Below are positions 56,723 through 64,000 of a DNA stretch of 64,000 nucleotides, in pieces. The stretch lies in NCBI RefSeq assembly GCF_011753055.1, contig NZ_VWWJ01000004.1, positions 62,001 through 126,000 on the forward strand, written 5' to 3'. Both the position numbers and the translations under genes were made by a program. The first letter of the stretch is position 1. Every line of letters begins with the position of its first letter. Under the pieces are notes generated by a model that ran no database searches, was not told where the DNA came from, and saw only the letters and a program-made list of their open reading frames with translations. Source of the stretch: Burkholderia sp. Ax-1719 (GTDB taxonomy: Bacteria > Pseudomonadota > Gammaproteobacteria > Burkholderiales > Burkholderiaceae).

Positions 56723-56833
56723 GGCGGCCCACTACAGTGTTGTTCATGCGATGCACGACGGACTTGGCAAGCGCTGGCCACCAGGTTCGACGCATGAATA
56801 CAACCCCTTCAGGTAACGAAAACGGAGCAAATC

Positions 56834-57583
56834 ATGAGCAAGCAACTCGATGGAAAGATCGCACTCGTCACGGGCGGCAGCACTGGCATCGGCCTGGCCG
56901 CAGCGCAGGAACTGGCGAAGCAGGGCGCACGCGTGTTCATCACCGGCCGCCGTCAGGCGGAACTCGATGCCGCCGTCGAGTCGATCGGACCGGCCGCAAC
57001 GGGCATTCGCGCCGACGCCTCGGTGCTGGCCGATCTCGACGAGGTCTATGCGCGGATCGCGCGTACCGCCGGCAAGCTGGACATTCTCTTTGCAAATGCA
57101 GGCGGCGGCGACATGATGCCGCTCGGCGCGATCACCGAAGAGCATTTCGACCGCATTTTCGGCACCAATGTGCGCGGTGTGTTGTTCACTGTCCAGAAGG
57201 CGCTGCCGCTGCTGGTCGACGGTGCGTCGATCGTGCTGACTTCGTCCACCACATCGATCCAGGGGACGGCGAGCTTCAGCGTCTATAGCGCGAGCAAGGC
57301 GGCCGTCCGCAATTTCGTGCGCTCGTGGGCGCTCGATCTGAAAGACCGTCGTATCCGCGTGAATGTCGTGAGCCCAGGCCCGATCCGTACGCCGGGTCTT
57401 GGTGGTCTCGTGCCTGAAGAGGCGCGACAAGGTTTGTTCGATGCGCTGGCTGCGCAAGTTCCGCTGGGTCGAATCGGCGAGCCGGAGGAAATCGGCCGGG
57501 CAGTGACCTTCCTTGCCTCCGACGCCGCAAGTTTCATCAACGGCATTGAACTGTTCGTCGATGGCGGGATGGCGCAGGTGTAA
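56834..57583 (+). CDS. Short-chain dehydrogenase/reductase
   Basis: The protein has 249 residues and a classical SDR fold: NAD(P) motif TGGSTGIGLAAA, NNAG-like motif FANAGGGD, catalytic Ser in IVLTSSTTS and Tyr-X-X-X-Lys in YSASKAAVRN, with the PGPIRTPG region after it. The substrate is not known. It is the target of the divergent LysR gene, and a terminator follows it. Confidence 0.92.
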   Translation: MSKQLDGKIALVTGGSTGIGLAAAQELAKQGARVFITGRRQAELDAAVESIGPAATGIRADASVLADLDEVYARIARTAGKLDILFANAGGGDMMPLGAITEEHFDRIFGTNVRGVLFTVQKALPLLVDGASIVLTSSTTSIQGTASFSVYSASKAAVRNFVRSWALDLKDRRIRVNVVSPGPIRTPGLGGLVPEEARQGLFDALAAQVPLGRIGEPEEIGRAVTFLASDAASFINGIELFVDGGMAQV

Positions 57584-57724
57584 GGCAATACGCTGGGAGC
57601 CTGAATGCTCCTTCGTCTGAAACGCTACTAACTGTCAATTATGGTCGGCGCATTCGACTTAACGCTTTCGCACCAGAACCTGGTTTTGCAGCGTTACTGT
57701 TGAAGGTCTCCACCACAGCAAGGC

Positions 57725-57755
57725 GGGCCGCTACTCGAAAGAGCAGCGGCCCTTT
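57725..57755 (+). terminator. Rho-independent terminator of the SDR gene
   Basis: GGGCCGCT and AGCGGCCC, extended by CTC/GAG around a GAAA loop with one mismatch, form a strong hairpin followed by TTT about 140 bp beyond the SDR stop codon. Confidence 0.75.
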
Positions 57756-57807
57756 GTTAATTGAGTCAGGACGTTAGCGAAATACCCGTTCCACGTCGGT
57801 TCGCAAA

Positions 57808-58128
57808 TCAGTGCCCCACCGGCGACACCACGGACGGGGTCGCAAGCGTGTTATTCGTCTTCGGCGCAGGCGTCGGTGTCGAGCTATTGTTCGGTCCGTT
57901 CTGCTGGCTCGAATTGGGCGTCGCGCTGCCCATGCCGGCATCGGAATTCGTGCCGCCAGGCATGCCATAGCCGCTCGACGTATCGTTCATCTGGTTCATC
58001 GCCGGGTTAGACGTGCTGCCGTGGCTCGAACCACCGCTGCTCGTGCCACCGCTCGTCTGGGCGAAAGCGCTGCCGGACAGCGCGAGTGCGGCGACAGCCG
58101 CGATCAATGTGCTGGTTGTCTTGATCAT
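57808..58128 (-). CDS. Ser/Gly/Asn-rich small secreted protein
   Basis: The 106-residue protein has a signal peptide ending at GSAFAQ. The mature chain is low-complexity (GGTSSGGSSHGSTSN, then Gly-Met-Pro-Gly-Gly) and probably disordered. The start follows GGAGGA. It lies between the SDR gene and the porin operon, oriented away from the operon. I cannot assign a function. Confidence 0.65.
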   Translation of the reverse strand: MIKTTSTLIAAVAALALSGSAFAQTSGGTSSGGSSHGSTSNPAMNQMNDTSSGYGMPGGTNSDAGMGSATPNSSQQNGPNNSSTPTPAPKTNNTLATPSVVSPVGH

Positions 58129-58298
58129 GATCTGTTCCTCCATGAATGGACTGGAATATCGACGCAAGCGATTACCGCATGCTCGACTCAATTAGCGCAT
58201 CGCGCGTGCCACACACATCTCTTCATTGCATCGGGCGAACGAACGTTCGACTGGCCGCTGTAGGTGTTTGCACGTAAACGCAGTTTCGCCGATTGCAA

Positions 58299-58313
58299 AT
58301 CAGGTTACCTGAT
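58299..58313. promoter_or_regulatory. Palindromic operator ATCAGG-TTA-CCTGAT before the porin operon
   Basis: Perfect 6-bp arms around three bases lie about 150 bp upstream of the porin start codon, next to AT-rich sequence (GATAATAAG). The same core, TCAGG-N3-CCTGA, recurs upstream of marR at 63795, matching at 14 of 15 positions. It is the best candidate for the MarR binding site controlling the operon. Confidence 0.7.
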
Positions 58314-58466
58314 AATAAGATTGCTAAAAATCTGAACTCTGGCGCTTACGCTGCGCGTCTCTCACGTTGCCTTTGCCCTAAGGTCGCTGCAGCGCGCTCA
58401 AGAGGCGAACGAGGCTTGGTCATACCTCGTAATAAAGTAGGAATACTGATTAAAAACGGAGATCCA

Positions 58467-59558
58467 ATGAAGAAGATTGCCTGTATGGCGGCATGCGCAG
58501 TTGGCGCCAGTATTGCGCACGCCCAAAGCAGCGTTACGCTCTATGGCCTTGTTGACGCAAGTCTCTTGTATCAGAACAAGAACGGCGGCCCTGGCGCCGG
58601 CGGCCCATCGCCGCACAGCAACTTTCTTTTCAGCTCGGGCGGCAACAGCAGTAACCGTTGGGGCTTGCTGGGTCTGGAGGATCTGGGCGGCGGCGTGCGT
58701 GCGGGCTTTCAGCTCGAAGGTCAATTCAGCATCGGCAGCGGTGCAATGTCGCCGTCCAATACGATCTTCGGGCACTACGCCAATGTGTTCGTGCGCTCGA
58801 GCTACGGTCAGATCACTGCGGGTCTTCAGCAGGATCCTGCGTACTACGCTTTTGGCCGCGCCGATCCGCGCTCGCTCAAACAGGCCTTCAGTGCCGCGGG
58901 CTACTGGAACTTCCTGGAAGGCAAAAGCACGACATCAGGCGTGACGGTGTATGAAGCCAACTCGGTTGGCTACACCTATAAAACCGATACCGTTTATCTT
59001 GGCGCGCTTTATCACTTTGGCAATGAAGCGGGCAGTCTCGCGCAGGGCAGAACTGTTTCGCTTGGCGCGGCGTATGAAGACGCACACTTCATTGGCGAAG
59101 GCGCATTTGTGCAGAAGAACGATCAGTACGGTAATCGCGATCTGACCGTATGGTCGCTGGGCGGAGGATACAAGTTTGGGCCGGTCACATTCAAGGCGGC
59201 GTGGACTGATTACAACCAGCCCGAGGGCAATGCGATTACCCAGTTCGGCGTGACGGGTCCGTCGGATATTCGCGTCATTCAGGCAGGCGCGAACTGGTAC
59301 GTCACACCGGCCAGCATGCTCACTTTCGCTTACTACTGGGCCGAAGATCGCAAGGACACGCAGAACGCCACCAGCGCCTATGTGCTGAGCGAAGACTATT
59401 TCCTGTCCAAGTCCACCGAACTCTACGGATTCGTTGGCCTGATGAACGCCAAAAAGAAGGCGAATGGCCTGACCAACCTGATGACGGCGTCGCTTACGGG
59501 CGGCATGCCGGACACCAACACCGTTGCGGTCGGCGTGGGCATTTCCCATCGCTTTTAA
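58467..59558 (+). CDS. Outer membrane porin of the phenolic-ester operon
   Basis: The protein has 363 residues. The signal peptide ends at ASIAHAQ, followed by SVTLYGLVDASLLYQNKN, the classic betaproteobacterial porin opening, and it ends in a C-terminal aromatic residue (GVGISHRF). The Gly-Gly-rich loop NKNGGPGAGGPSP after the first strand is unusual. The ATG at 58467 follows GGAG. It is first in a four-gene operon with tannase, DUF3237 and an aromatic-acid transporter (82-bp gap), so it should admit the substrate ester. Confidence 0.92.
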   Translation: MKKIACMAACAVGASIAHAQSSVTLYGLVDASLLYQNKNGGPGAGGPSPHSNFLFSSGGNSSNRWGLLGLEDLGGGVRAGFQLEGQFSIGSGAMSPSNTIFGHYANVFVRSSYGQITAGLQQDPAYYAFGRADPRSLKQAFSAAGYWNFLEGKSTTSGVTVYEANSVGYTYKTDTVYLGALYHFGNEAGSLAQGRTVSLGAAYEDAHFIGEGAFVQKNDQYGNRDLTVWSLGGGYKFGPVTFKAAWTDYNQPEGNAITQFGVTGPSDIRVIQAGANWYVTPASMLTFAYYWAEDRKDTQNATSAYVLSEDYFLSKSTELYGFVGLMNAKKKANGLTNLMTASLTGGMPDTNTVAVGVGISHRF

Positions 59559-59640
59559 GGCCTTTTTCCAGAATCTGCGCCCATTTCATACGAACGCGCC
59601 TGACCCGCGCGCATGCATTCCTCTCGCAGGAGACATTCGA

Positions 59641-61314
59641 TTGTCGCCCTTCAATCAACGAAAAATTCGACCTGGCGAATGCGCAGCGGTGTTGCTGCTC
59701 GCTTTCGCGGTTTGCCCGCAGGCGCATGCAGCCGACGCCAGCAGTTGCGCGCGTCTCGCCGAACTACCTATAACGGGTGGCATCGTGACTTCGGCGAAAT
59801 GGCAGGAAGCCGATGCAACGAACCCGGGCAAGACACTGCCGGCACACTGCCTTGTCGAAGGCGTGCTGGACCGACGCACCGGACAGCCAGCGCCGACCAG
59901 CGGCACGGGACCTGCAGCGTCGAACGATCAATACGCCATTCATTTCGAATTGCGTCTGCCGCAGGAATGGGCGGGACGTTTCTTCTATCAAGGTGGTGGC
60001 GGCAGCGATGGCATCGTCAATCCGGCGACTGGTGTGACCCCATCGTGGCGTGATGGGCCGCGAGCATTGTCGCGTGGCTTCGCTGTCGTCAGCTCAGACG
60101 CGGGCCATACGCAGGACCAGAACGCGGGCTTTGGCGTCGATCCCAAAGCGCGTATCGACTATGGCTACGCGTCAATCGGCCGGGTTGCGGAAGTCGCGAA
60201 GCACGTGATTCGCAACTTCTACGGCGAGCCGCCTAAATGGTCATATTTCGCCGGCTGTTCAAAAGGTGGCCAGGAAGCATTGCAGGCGATGCAGCGGTAC
60301 GGCTCCGAATTCGACGGCATCATCTCCGGCGATCCCGGTTACCGGCTTCCGCATGCCGCCATTGCGCAGGTGGCGGACACGCAGGCCTTTAGCCGTGCCG
60401 CGCCGAACTCCGCCGACGGACGCGTACAACTGGCGCGCGCCTTCTCGCAGCAAGATCTCGATCTGGTGGCCGACGCCGTGCGTCATCAATGCGGCACGGC
60501 GGACGGCACGGACGATGGCTTCAATTACCGCCCGGACGTCTGCAAATTCGACCCCTTGGTTCTGCAATGCCAATCCGGCAAGACCGATGCGTGCCTGAGC
60601 GCCAACCAGGTGCAGGCCTTGCACGCGGTGTTCGATGGCGCGAGAACGCCCGACGGCCACACGCTCTACACGCCGTGGCCCTACGACAGCGGCATTGCGA
60701 GCGCGAACTGGCGCGAATGGAAACTCGGCGACGAGAAGCATCCATCGCGTGCCGAGACGCTAGGCGCGGGCTCGATGCAGTACGTATTTTCGACGCCACC
60801 GCGCAGCGCGTTCGACATCTACACGGTATCGCTTGGCGATCTCGAACAGTCGATTGACAGAAAGACCGCGGAATACGGCCAGTCTGCCGCCGAATTCATG
60901 GATGCCGATTCAGTTGACCTGGCGGCTTTCAGATCGCACGGCGGCAAGCTGCTGATTTACCACGGCGGCAGCGACCCGGTGTTTTCGGTTCTCGACACGA
61001 TCCATTACTTCAAGCGCCTGCAAAGTGCCTACGGCAGGCATACCGCCGATTTCGCACGCCTTTACGTCGTGCCTGGGATGAATCATTGCTCCGGCGGGGA
61101 CTACGCGCTCGATAGTTTCGATTCGCTCGATGCGATGGTGAAGTGGGTGGAACACGGCCAGGCGCCGCAAGCCATCGTAGCGCATGCCGGAGCCTCGTCT
61201 GGATCGAAACTGCCCACTGGCATGACGCGTCCGCTTTGTCCTTATCCGCAAGGCGCGAAATACCTGAAGGGCGACAAGAACGATGCGGCAAGCTTTGCCT
61301 GTGCCCGTCAATGA
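59641..61314 (+). CDS. Tannase/feruloyl esterase of the phenolic-ester operon
   Basis: This 557-residue secreted esterase starts at TTG (MSPFNQRKIRP), with AGGAG nine bases upstream and a signal peptide ending near AHAAD. The catalytic Ser207 is in GCSKGGQEAL and His482 in GMNHCSGGD, with adjacent Cys206 and Cys483, the family disulfide. It should split phenolic esters outside the cell or in the periplasm. The frame extends upstream into the porin gene, but those codons are not part of the signal peptide. A relative with the same motifs lies at 18699. Confidence 0.88.
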   Translation: MSPFNQRKIRPGECAAVLLLAFAVCPQAHAADASSCARLAELPITGGIVTSAKWQEADATNPGKTLPAHCLVEGVLDRRTGQPAPTSGTGPAASNDQYAIHFELRLPQEWAGRFFYQGGGGSDGIVNPATGVTPSWRDGPRALSRGFAVVSSDAGHTQDQNAGFGVDPKARIDYGYASIGRVAEVAKHVIRNFYGEPPKWSYFAGCSKGGQEALQAMQRYGSEFDGIISGDPGYRLPHAAIAQVADTQAFSRAAPNSADGRVQLARAFSQQDLDLVADAVRHQCGTADGTDDGFNYRPDVCKFDPLVLQCQSGKTDACLSANQVQALHAVFDGARTPDGHTLYTPWPYDSGIASANWREWKLGDEKHPSRAETLGAGSMQYVFSTPPRSAFDIYTVSLGDLEQSIDRKTAEYGQSAAEFMDADSVDLAAFRSHGGKLLIYHGGSDPVFSVLDTIHYFKRLQSAYGRHTADFARLYVVPGMNHCSGGDYALDSFDSLDAMVKWVEHGQAPQAIVAHAGASSGSKLPTGMTRPLCPYPQGAKYLKGDKNDAASFACARQ

Positions 61315-61333
61315 ATCTCCATGGAGACGCGTA

Positions 61334-61852
61334 ATGAAGATCAGTAATCCTATGAAGTGCATTGTGGCAGCGTTACCCGTCGTTCTAGCCAGCGTCACGG
61401 GATCGGCAGCCGAAGCGCCCGCGCAGCATGTCCCCACAGCGCAACTCGTGATGGAAATTACGTGCGATCTTGCGCCGACGATGTCGCTCGGCACGTCGCC
61501 GATTGGCGAAAGGCGCATGGTGCCGATCGTCGGCGGGAGCTTCTCCGGTCCCGACATCCACGGCGTAGTGCTGGCTGGCGGCGCCGACCGTCAACTCGTG
61601 CGGCAGGACGGCTTCAAACAGTTGAGCGCGACCTACGAGTTGAAGACGGACGATGGCGCGGTCATCAGCGTCTCGAATCATGTGCTGGCGCCCGCACAGC
61701 GCGCGCCGGGGCAGGCGGTGTTTTCGAATATCGATCTCGTTGCGCCGCAAGGCAAATACGGCTGGATCAATAACGACGTTTATGTCGGGACGCTCGACAG
61801 TCTGAAGCCGGGGCGCGATGCCGTTCTTATCCGTATCTACAAGCTGCAGTAA
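61334..61852 (+). CDS. DUF3237 domain protein, exported
   Basis: The 172-residue protein has a signal peptide (MKISNPMKCIVAALPV, ending near GSAAE). The domain is recognisable in GGSFSGPDIHGVVLAGGADRQLVR and the C-terminal WINNDVYVGTLDSL. The start at 61334 follows GGAG, nineteen bases after the tannase stop. The DUF3237 function is unknown; because it is co-encoded with an esterase, a substrate- or product-handling role is an inference. Confidence 0.8.
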   Translation: MKISNPMKCIVAALPVVLASVTGSAAEAPAQHVPTAQLVMEITCDLAPTMSLGTSPIGERRMVPIVGGSFSGPDIHGVVLAGGADRQLVRQDGFKQLSATYELKTDDGAVISVSNHVLAPAQRAPGQAVFSNIDLVAPQGKYGWINNDVYVGTLDSLKPGRDAVLIRIYKLQ

Positions 61853-61893
61853 TCCGCAGTGCGTGCGGCGAATAGAAAAACCAAGGAGATATC

Positions 61894-63120
61894 GTGTCGT
61901 CATCGACAACTCAGGTGCCGTCCAGCCGGACGGCGGGTACGGCGTGGGTGCTCGGACTTTGTCTGGTGGTCGCGGTGCTGGAAGGTCTCGATCTGCAGTC
62001 CACGGGCGTTGCTGCACCGCGCATGGCGCGTGAATTTGGGCTTTCCGTGCGTCAATTGGGCATTGCGTTTAGCGCGGGCATGTTTGGACTGCTGCCGGGC
62101 GCGATGCTGGGCGGGCGTCTTGCCGACCTCATTGGCCGCAAGCGCGTGCTGCTGATTTCGATGGTGGCGTTTGGCGCGTTCTCGCTGCTCACCGCGCAAA
62201 CGTCCACGTTTGCGACCTTGCTGATTGCTCGCCTGCTGACGGGGCTGGGGCTGGGCGGCGCGATGCCGAACCTGATCGCGCTTTCAGCGGAGGCCGTGCC
62301 GGAGCGGTTACGCAATACCGCCGTGAGCATCATGTATTGCGGCATGCCGCTGGGCGGCGCGCTGGCGGCGTTGATCGGCGTACTCAGCGCGGGCGATACC
62401 GAATGGCGTCATATTTTCTACGCTGGCGGCTTTGGGCCGCTCGTTATCGCACCGGCAATTCTTGCCTGGCTGCCCGAGTCGCGCGCGTATGCTGCCGCCA
62501 GTTCGAACGCGCAGGCCATGCATGGCGGACCACCGTCGACACTGCGGGTACTCTTCGGCGAGGGACGCGCCGCTGTGACGGCGCAGATCTGGGTCAGCTT
62601 TTTCTGCACGCTGATCGTGCTGTATTTTCTGCTGAACTGGCTGCCTTCGCTGATCGTGAGCCGCGGCTTGACGCGCAGCCAGGCGGGTGTGACGCAGATA
62701 CTGTTCAACGCTGGCAGTGTGATTGGCGTGCTTGCAACCGGCACGCTGATGGACCGCGTGCGTCCGATGCGTGTCGTGGGCGCTGTCTACGCGGGCATCG
62801 CTGTTTCGCTGTTCATGCTGGCGGGCGCGAGCAATATGGTGTGGCTTTCCTTGTCGGTGTTGCTGGCCGGAATGGGCGTAGTGGGAGCGCAATCGATGCT
62901 TTATGCGCTGTCCGCCACGAGCTACGAAACCGTCATGCGCGGGACGGGTGTTGGCGCGGCGGTTGCGGCGGGCCGTATCGGGTCGATCGTCGGCCCGCTC
63001 GCGGCAGGGCAGCTTCTGGCGGGCGGAGCCAGCGCAACCACGGTGATCGCCGCAAGTATTCCGGTTACGGTAGCGGCCGCGATTGGTGCATTGCTCGCGG
63101 TATCTCGCTCAAAAACGTAG
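61894..63120 (+). CDS. AAHS-family aromatic acid transporter, MhpT-like
   Basis: The protein has 408 residues and twelve helices. The first helix WVLGLCLVVAVLEGLDLQST contains the acidic Glu-Gly-Leu-Asp motif of the aromatic acid:H+ symporter family, and GRLADLIGRKRVLL the superfamily loop motif. The start GTG follows AAGGAG. It should bring aromatic acids released by the esterase into the cell. It is the last operon gene; a hairpin follows at 63171. Confidence 0.87.
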   Translation: MSSSTTQVPSSRTAGTAWVLGLCLVVAVLEGLDLQSTGVAAPRMAREFGLSVRQLGIAFSAGMFGLLPGAMLGGRLADLIGRKRVLLISMVAFGAFSLLTAQTSTFATLLIARLLTGLGLGGAMPNLIALSAEAVPERLRNTAVSIMYCGMPLGGALAALIGVLSAGDTEWRHIFYAGGFGPLVIAPAILAWLPESRAYAAASSNAQAMHGGPPSTLRVLFGEGRAAVTAQIWVSFFCTLIVLYFLLNWLPSLIVSRGLTRSQAGVTQILFNAGSVIGVLATGTLMDRVRPMRVVGAVYAGIAVSLFMLAGASNMVWLSLSVLLAGMGVVGAQSMLYALSATSYETVMRGTGVGAAVAAGRIGSIVGPLAAGQLLAGGASATTVIAASIPVTVAAAIGALLAVSRSKT

Positions 63121-63170
63121 AAGTGCTGACTATTGTGGCCTGAGTGATTGACGTGTTCCTGGTATCAAAA

Positions 63171-63198
63171 CCCATCGCAACGCTTGCGATGCGATGGG
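63171..63198 (-). terminator. Terminator of the marR gene (leftward)
   Basis: CCCATCGCA and TGCGATGGG form a perfect 9-bp stem with a 10-base loop between the transporter gene and marR. Reading leftward, the stem is followed by TTTTG, supporting termination of marR; in the other direction there is no T-run. Confidence 0.7.
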
Positions 63199-63226
63199 TG
63201 CTTCGTATTGTTCGACTGGAAGCCTG

Positions 63227-63736
63227 CTAGACCGCGCGCAGATTGCGCACGCAGGTATGTAGCAAGGTCTGAAGCGTCTGCGCGGTAGCGGGCGCGACGT
63301 CGTCGAGCATCGCGCGCTCCACCTGATCGACCGCCTGATCGCAGGCATCGAGCAGCGTCTTTCCTTCATCGGTCAGCGAGAGCAGCACCACACGACGGTT
63401 CATCGGGTCGGGTTCGCGCGCGACCCAGCCGCTGGCTTCCATCGTCTTCACCACCTCATTGGCTGATTGCGGCGTGATGAACGAACGCTCGGCAATCTGC
63501 GCATTCGACGAGCGTCCACGTGCACGTAGCACCGACAGGGCGGTGTATTGCGGCAGCGTCAGACCATGCATGACGAGCGCTTCGGTAAGCCGGCGCGAGA
63601 TGACGCGGTCGAGTTGCCCAATCAGATAACTCAGGCGCATGGGCGGTACAGCGCGCTGCGTTCCATCGGCGCCTGGCGATTCTGGTTTATTTGCTGGCGT
63701 GGTTGCGGCTTCGATGGTGGAGGTTTTTCTGGCCAT
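63227..63736 (-). CDS. MarR-family repressor of the phenolic-ester operon
   Basis: The 169-residue winged-helix regulator has the region LTLPQYTALSVLRARG followed by NAQIAERSFITPQSANEVVK and a wing in REPDPMNRRVVLLSLTDEG, a typical MarR layout. It converges on the operon, but its own promoter carries the same palindrome as the porin promoter. It is therefore likely to repress both and respond to a phenolic ligand. Confidence 0.87.
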   Translation of the reverse strand: MARKTSTIEAATTPANKPESPGADGTQRAVPPMRLSYLIGQLDRVISRRLTEALVMHGLTLPQYTALSVLRARGRSSNAQIAERSFITPQSANEVVKTMEASGWVAREPDPMNRRVVLLSLTDEGKTLLDACDQAVDQVERAMLDDVAPATAQTLQTLLHTCVRNLRAV

Positions 63737-63794
63737 TGGCGATCAAAGGCGATTTAGGAGTAGGGAGACGTCATCGCGTATTCTACTTTATATG

Positions 63795-63807
63795 TCAGGG
63801 AACCTGA
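63795..63807. promoter_or_regulatory. Operator TCAGG-GAA-CCTGA upstream of marR
   Basis: The 5-bp-arm palindrome lies about 60 bp upstream of the marR start codon, at a promoter-like position next to the leftward TAGAAT sequence. On the leftward strand it reads TCAGGTTCCCTGA, differing by one base from the site at 58299. This is consistent with autorepression. Confidence 0.7.
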
Positions 63808-63884
63808 TTCTCAGTGAAAGGCAAACGGTGGCCACAGTGACGCTATCGTGATCGGACATGGGGGAACCTAGCGAGCCAAAGCCC

Positions 63885-63904
63885 AAAAGCCGCGAACGCG
63901 GCTT
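63885..63904 (-). terminator. Terminator of a gene entering from the right edge
   Basis: AGCCGC-GAAC-GCGGCT forms a stem which, read leftward, is followed by TTT(T). It lies about 60 bp beyond the stop codon of the partial gene at 63962. Confidence 0.55.
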
Positions 63905-63961
63905 GCGGGGTTTCGCGGCCGAGCCGCGGCAGCGGGCGAAAGATCGAGCGAAACCTGCTTT

Positions 63962-64000
63962 CTAGGCGTGCGCGGGCGACCCGGAGCGCGCAGGCTTCTT
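63962..64000 (-). CDS. Partial gene at the right edge, C-terminal end only
   Basis: The last 12 codons and a TAG stop are visible on the minus strand, giving KKPARSGSPAHA. The gene continues beyond the window. A basic C-terminal tail is all that can be seen. The terminator hairpin at 63885 supports a true gene end here. No function can be given. Confidence 0.4.
   Translation of the reverse strand, partial: KKPARSGSPAHA

Overview
The window looks like chromosomal DNA of a high-GC betaproteobacterium of the Burkholderiaceae (Paraburkholderia, Caballeronia or Burkholderia type). The basis is the two Burkholderia-style trimeric porins, the EmrB / NodT-lipoprotein / EmrA efflux operon, the cspA plus extra infA pair, the dense LysR/TetR/MarR regulation and the very high third-position GC. 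There is no rRNA, tRNA, insertion sequence, prophage, CRISPR array or replication origin. It reads as ordinary accessory-rich chromosome, with one deletion scar at about 13.5 kb.

Layout. 0-5.4 kb: a small secreted protein, a protein with a possible PD-(D/E)XK nuclease core, a prolyl-tRNA-editing-like protein and two divergent MFS transporters that share a repeated motif. 5.4-9.9 kb: an aromatic degradation operon (MhpA-like hydroxylase, extradiol dioxygenase, fumarylacetoacetate-hydrolase-family enzyme) with a divergent TetR gene and paired operators. 10-14.2 kb: a membrane protein, a YheS-like ABC-F ATPase, a glutathione transferase, and the fused remnants of an Old Yellow Enzyme gene and its LysR regulator. 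14.2-20.5 kb: a cystine-type ABC transporter, a porin, a DsbA-like protein and a tannase/feruloyl esterase. 20.7-26.1 kb: TetR plus a tripartite efflux operon. 26.4-30.1 kb: a run of four very small genes, katG and a cupin.

30.2-41.2 kb: the most interesting block. It holds a transglutaminase, a fused ATP-grasp/alpha-E protein, a transglutaminase-DUF2126 protein, an oppositely oriented zinc-ribbon metallopeptidase, a separate alpha-E protein and a separate circularly permuted ATP-grasp protein. This matches a predicted but poorly characterised peptide-ligating system, often linked to the proteasome-like protein Anbu, but no Anbu gene is visible here. The ATP-grasp half of the fusion lacks several motifs that are intact in its neighbour.

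41.9-51 kb: a flavin monooxygenase, a DHCW cupin, transketolase, small proteins and two cyclic-di-GMP enzymes. 51-58 kb: TetR/NmrA and LysR/SDR pairs, cspA, infA, a GNAT enzyme and a second LysR gene. 58.3-63.7 kb: a porin, tannase, DUF3237 and aromatic-acid transporter operon followed by a convergent marR gene. The same palindrome (TCAGG-N3-CCTGA) precedes both the operon and marR, so the five genes can be read as one regulated unit for uptake and hydrolysis of phenolic esters.
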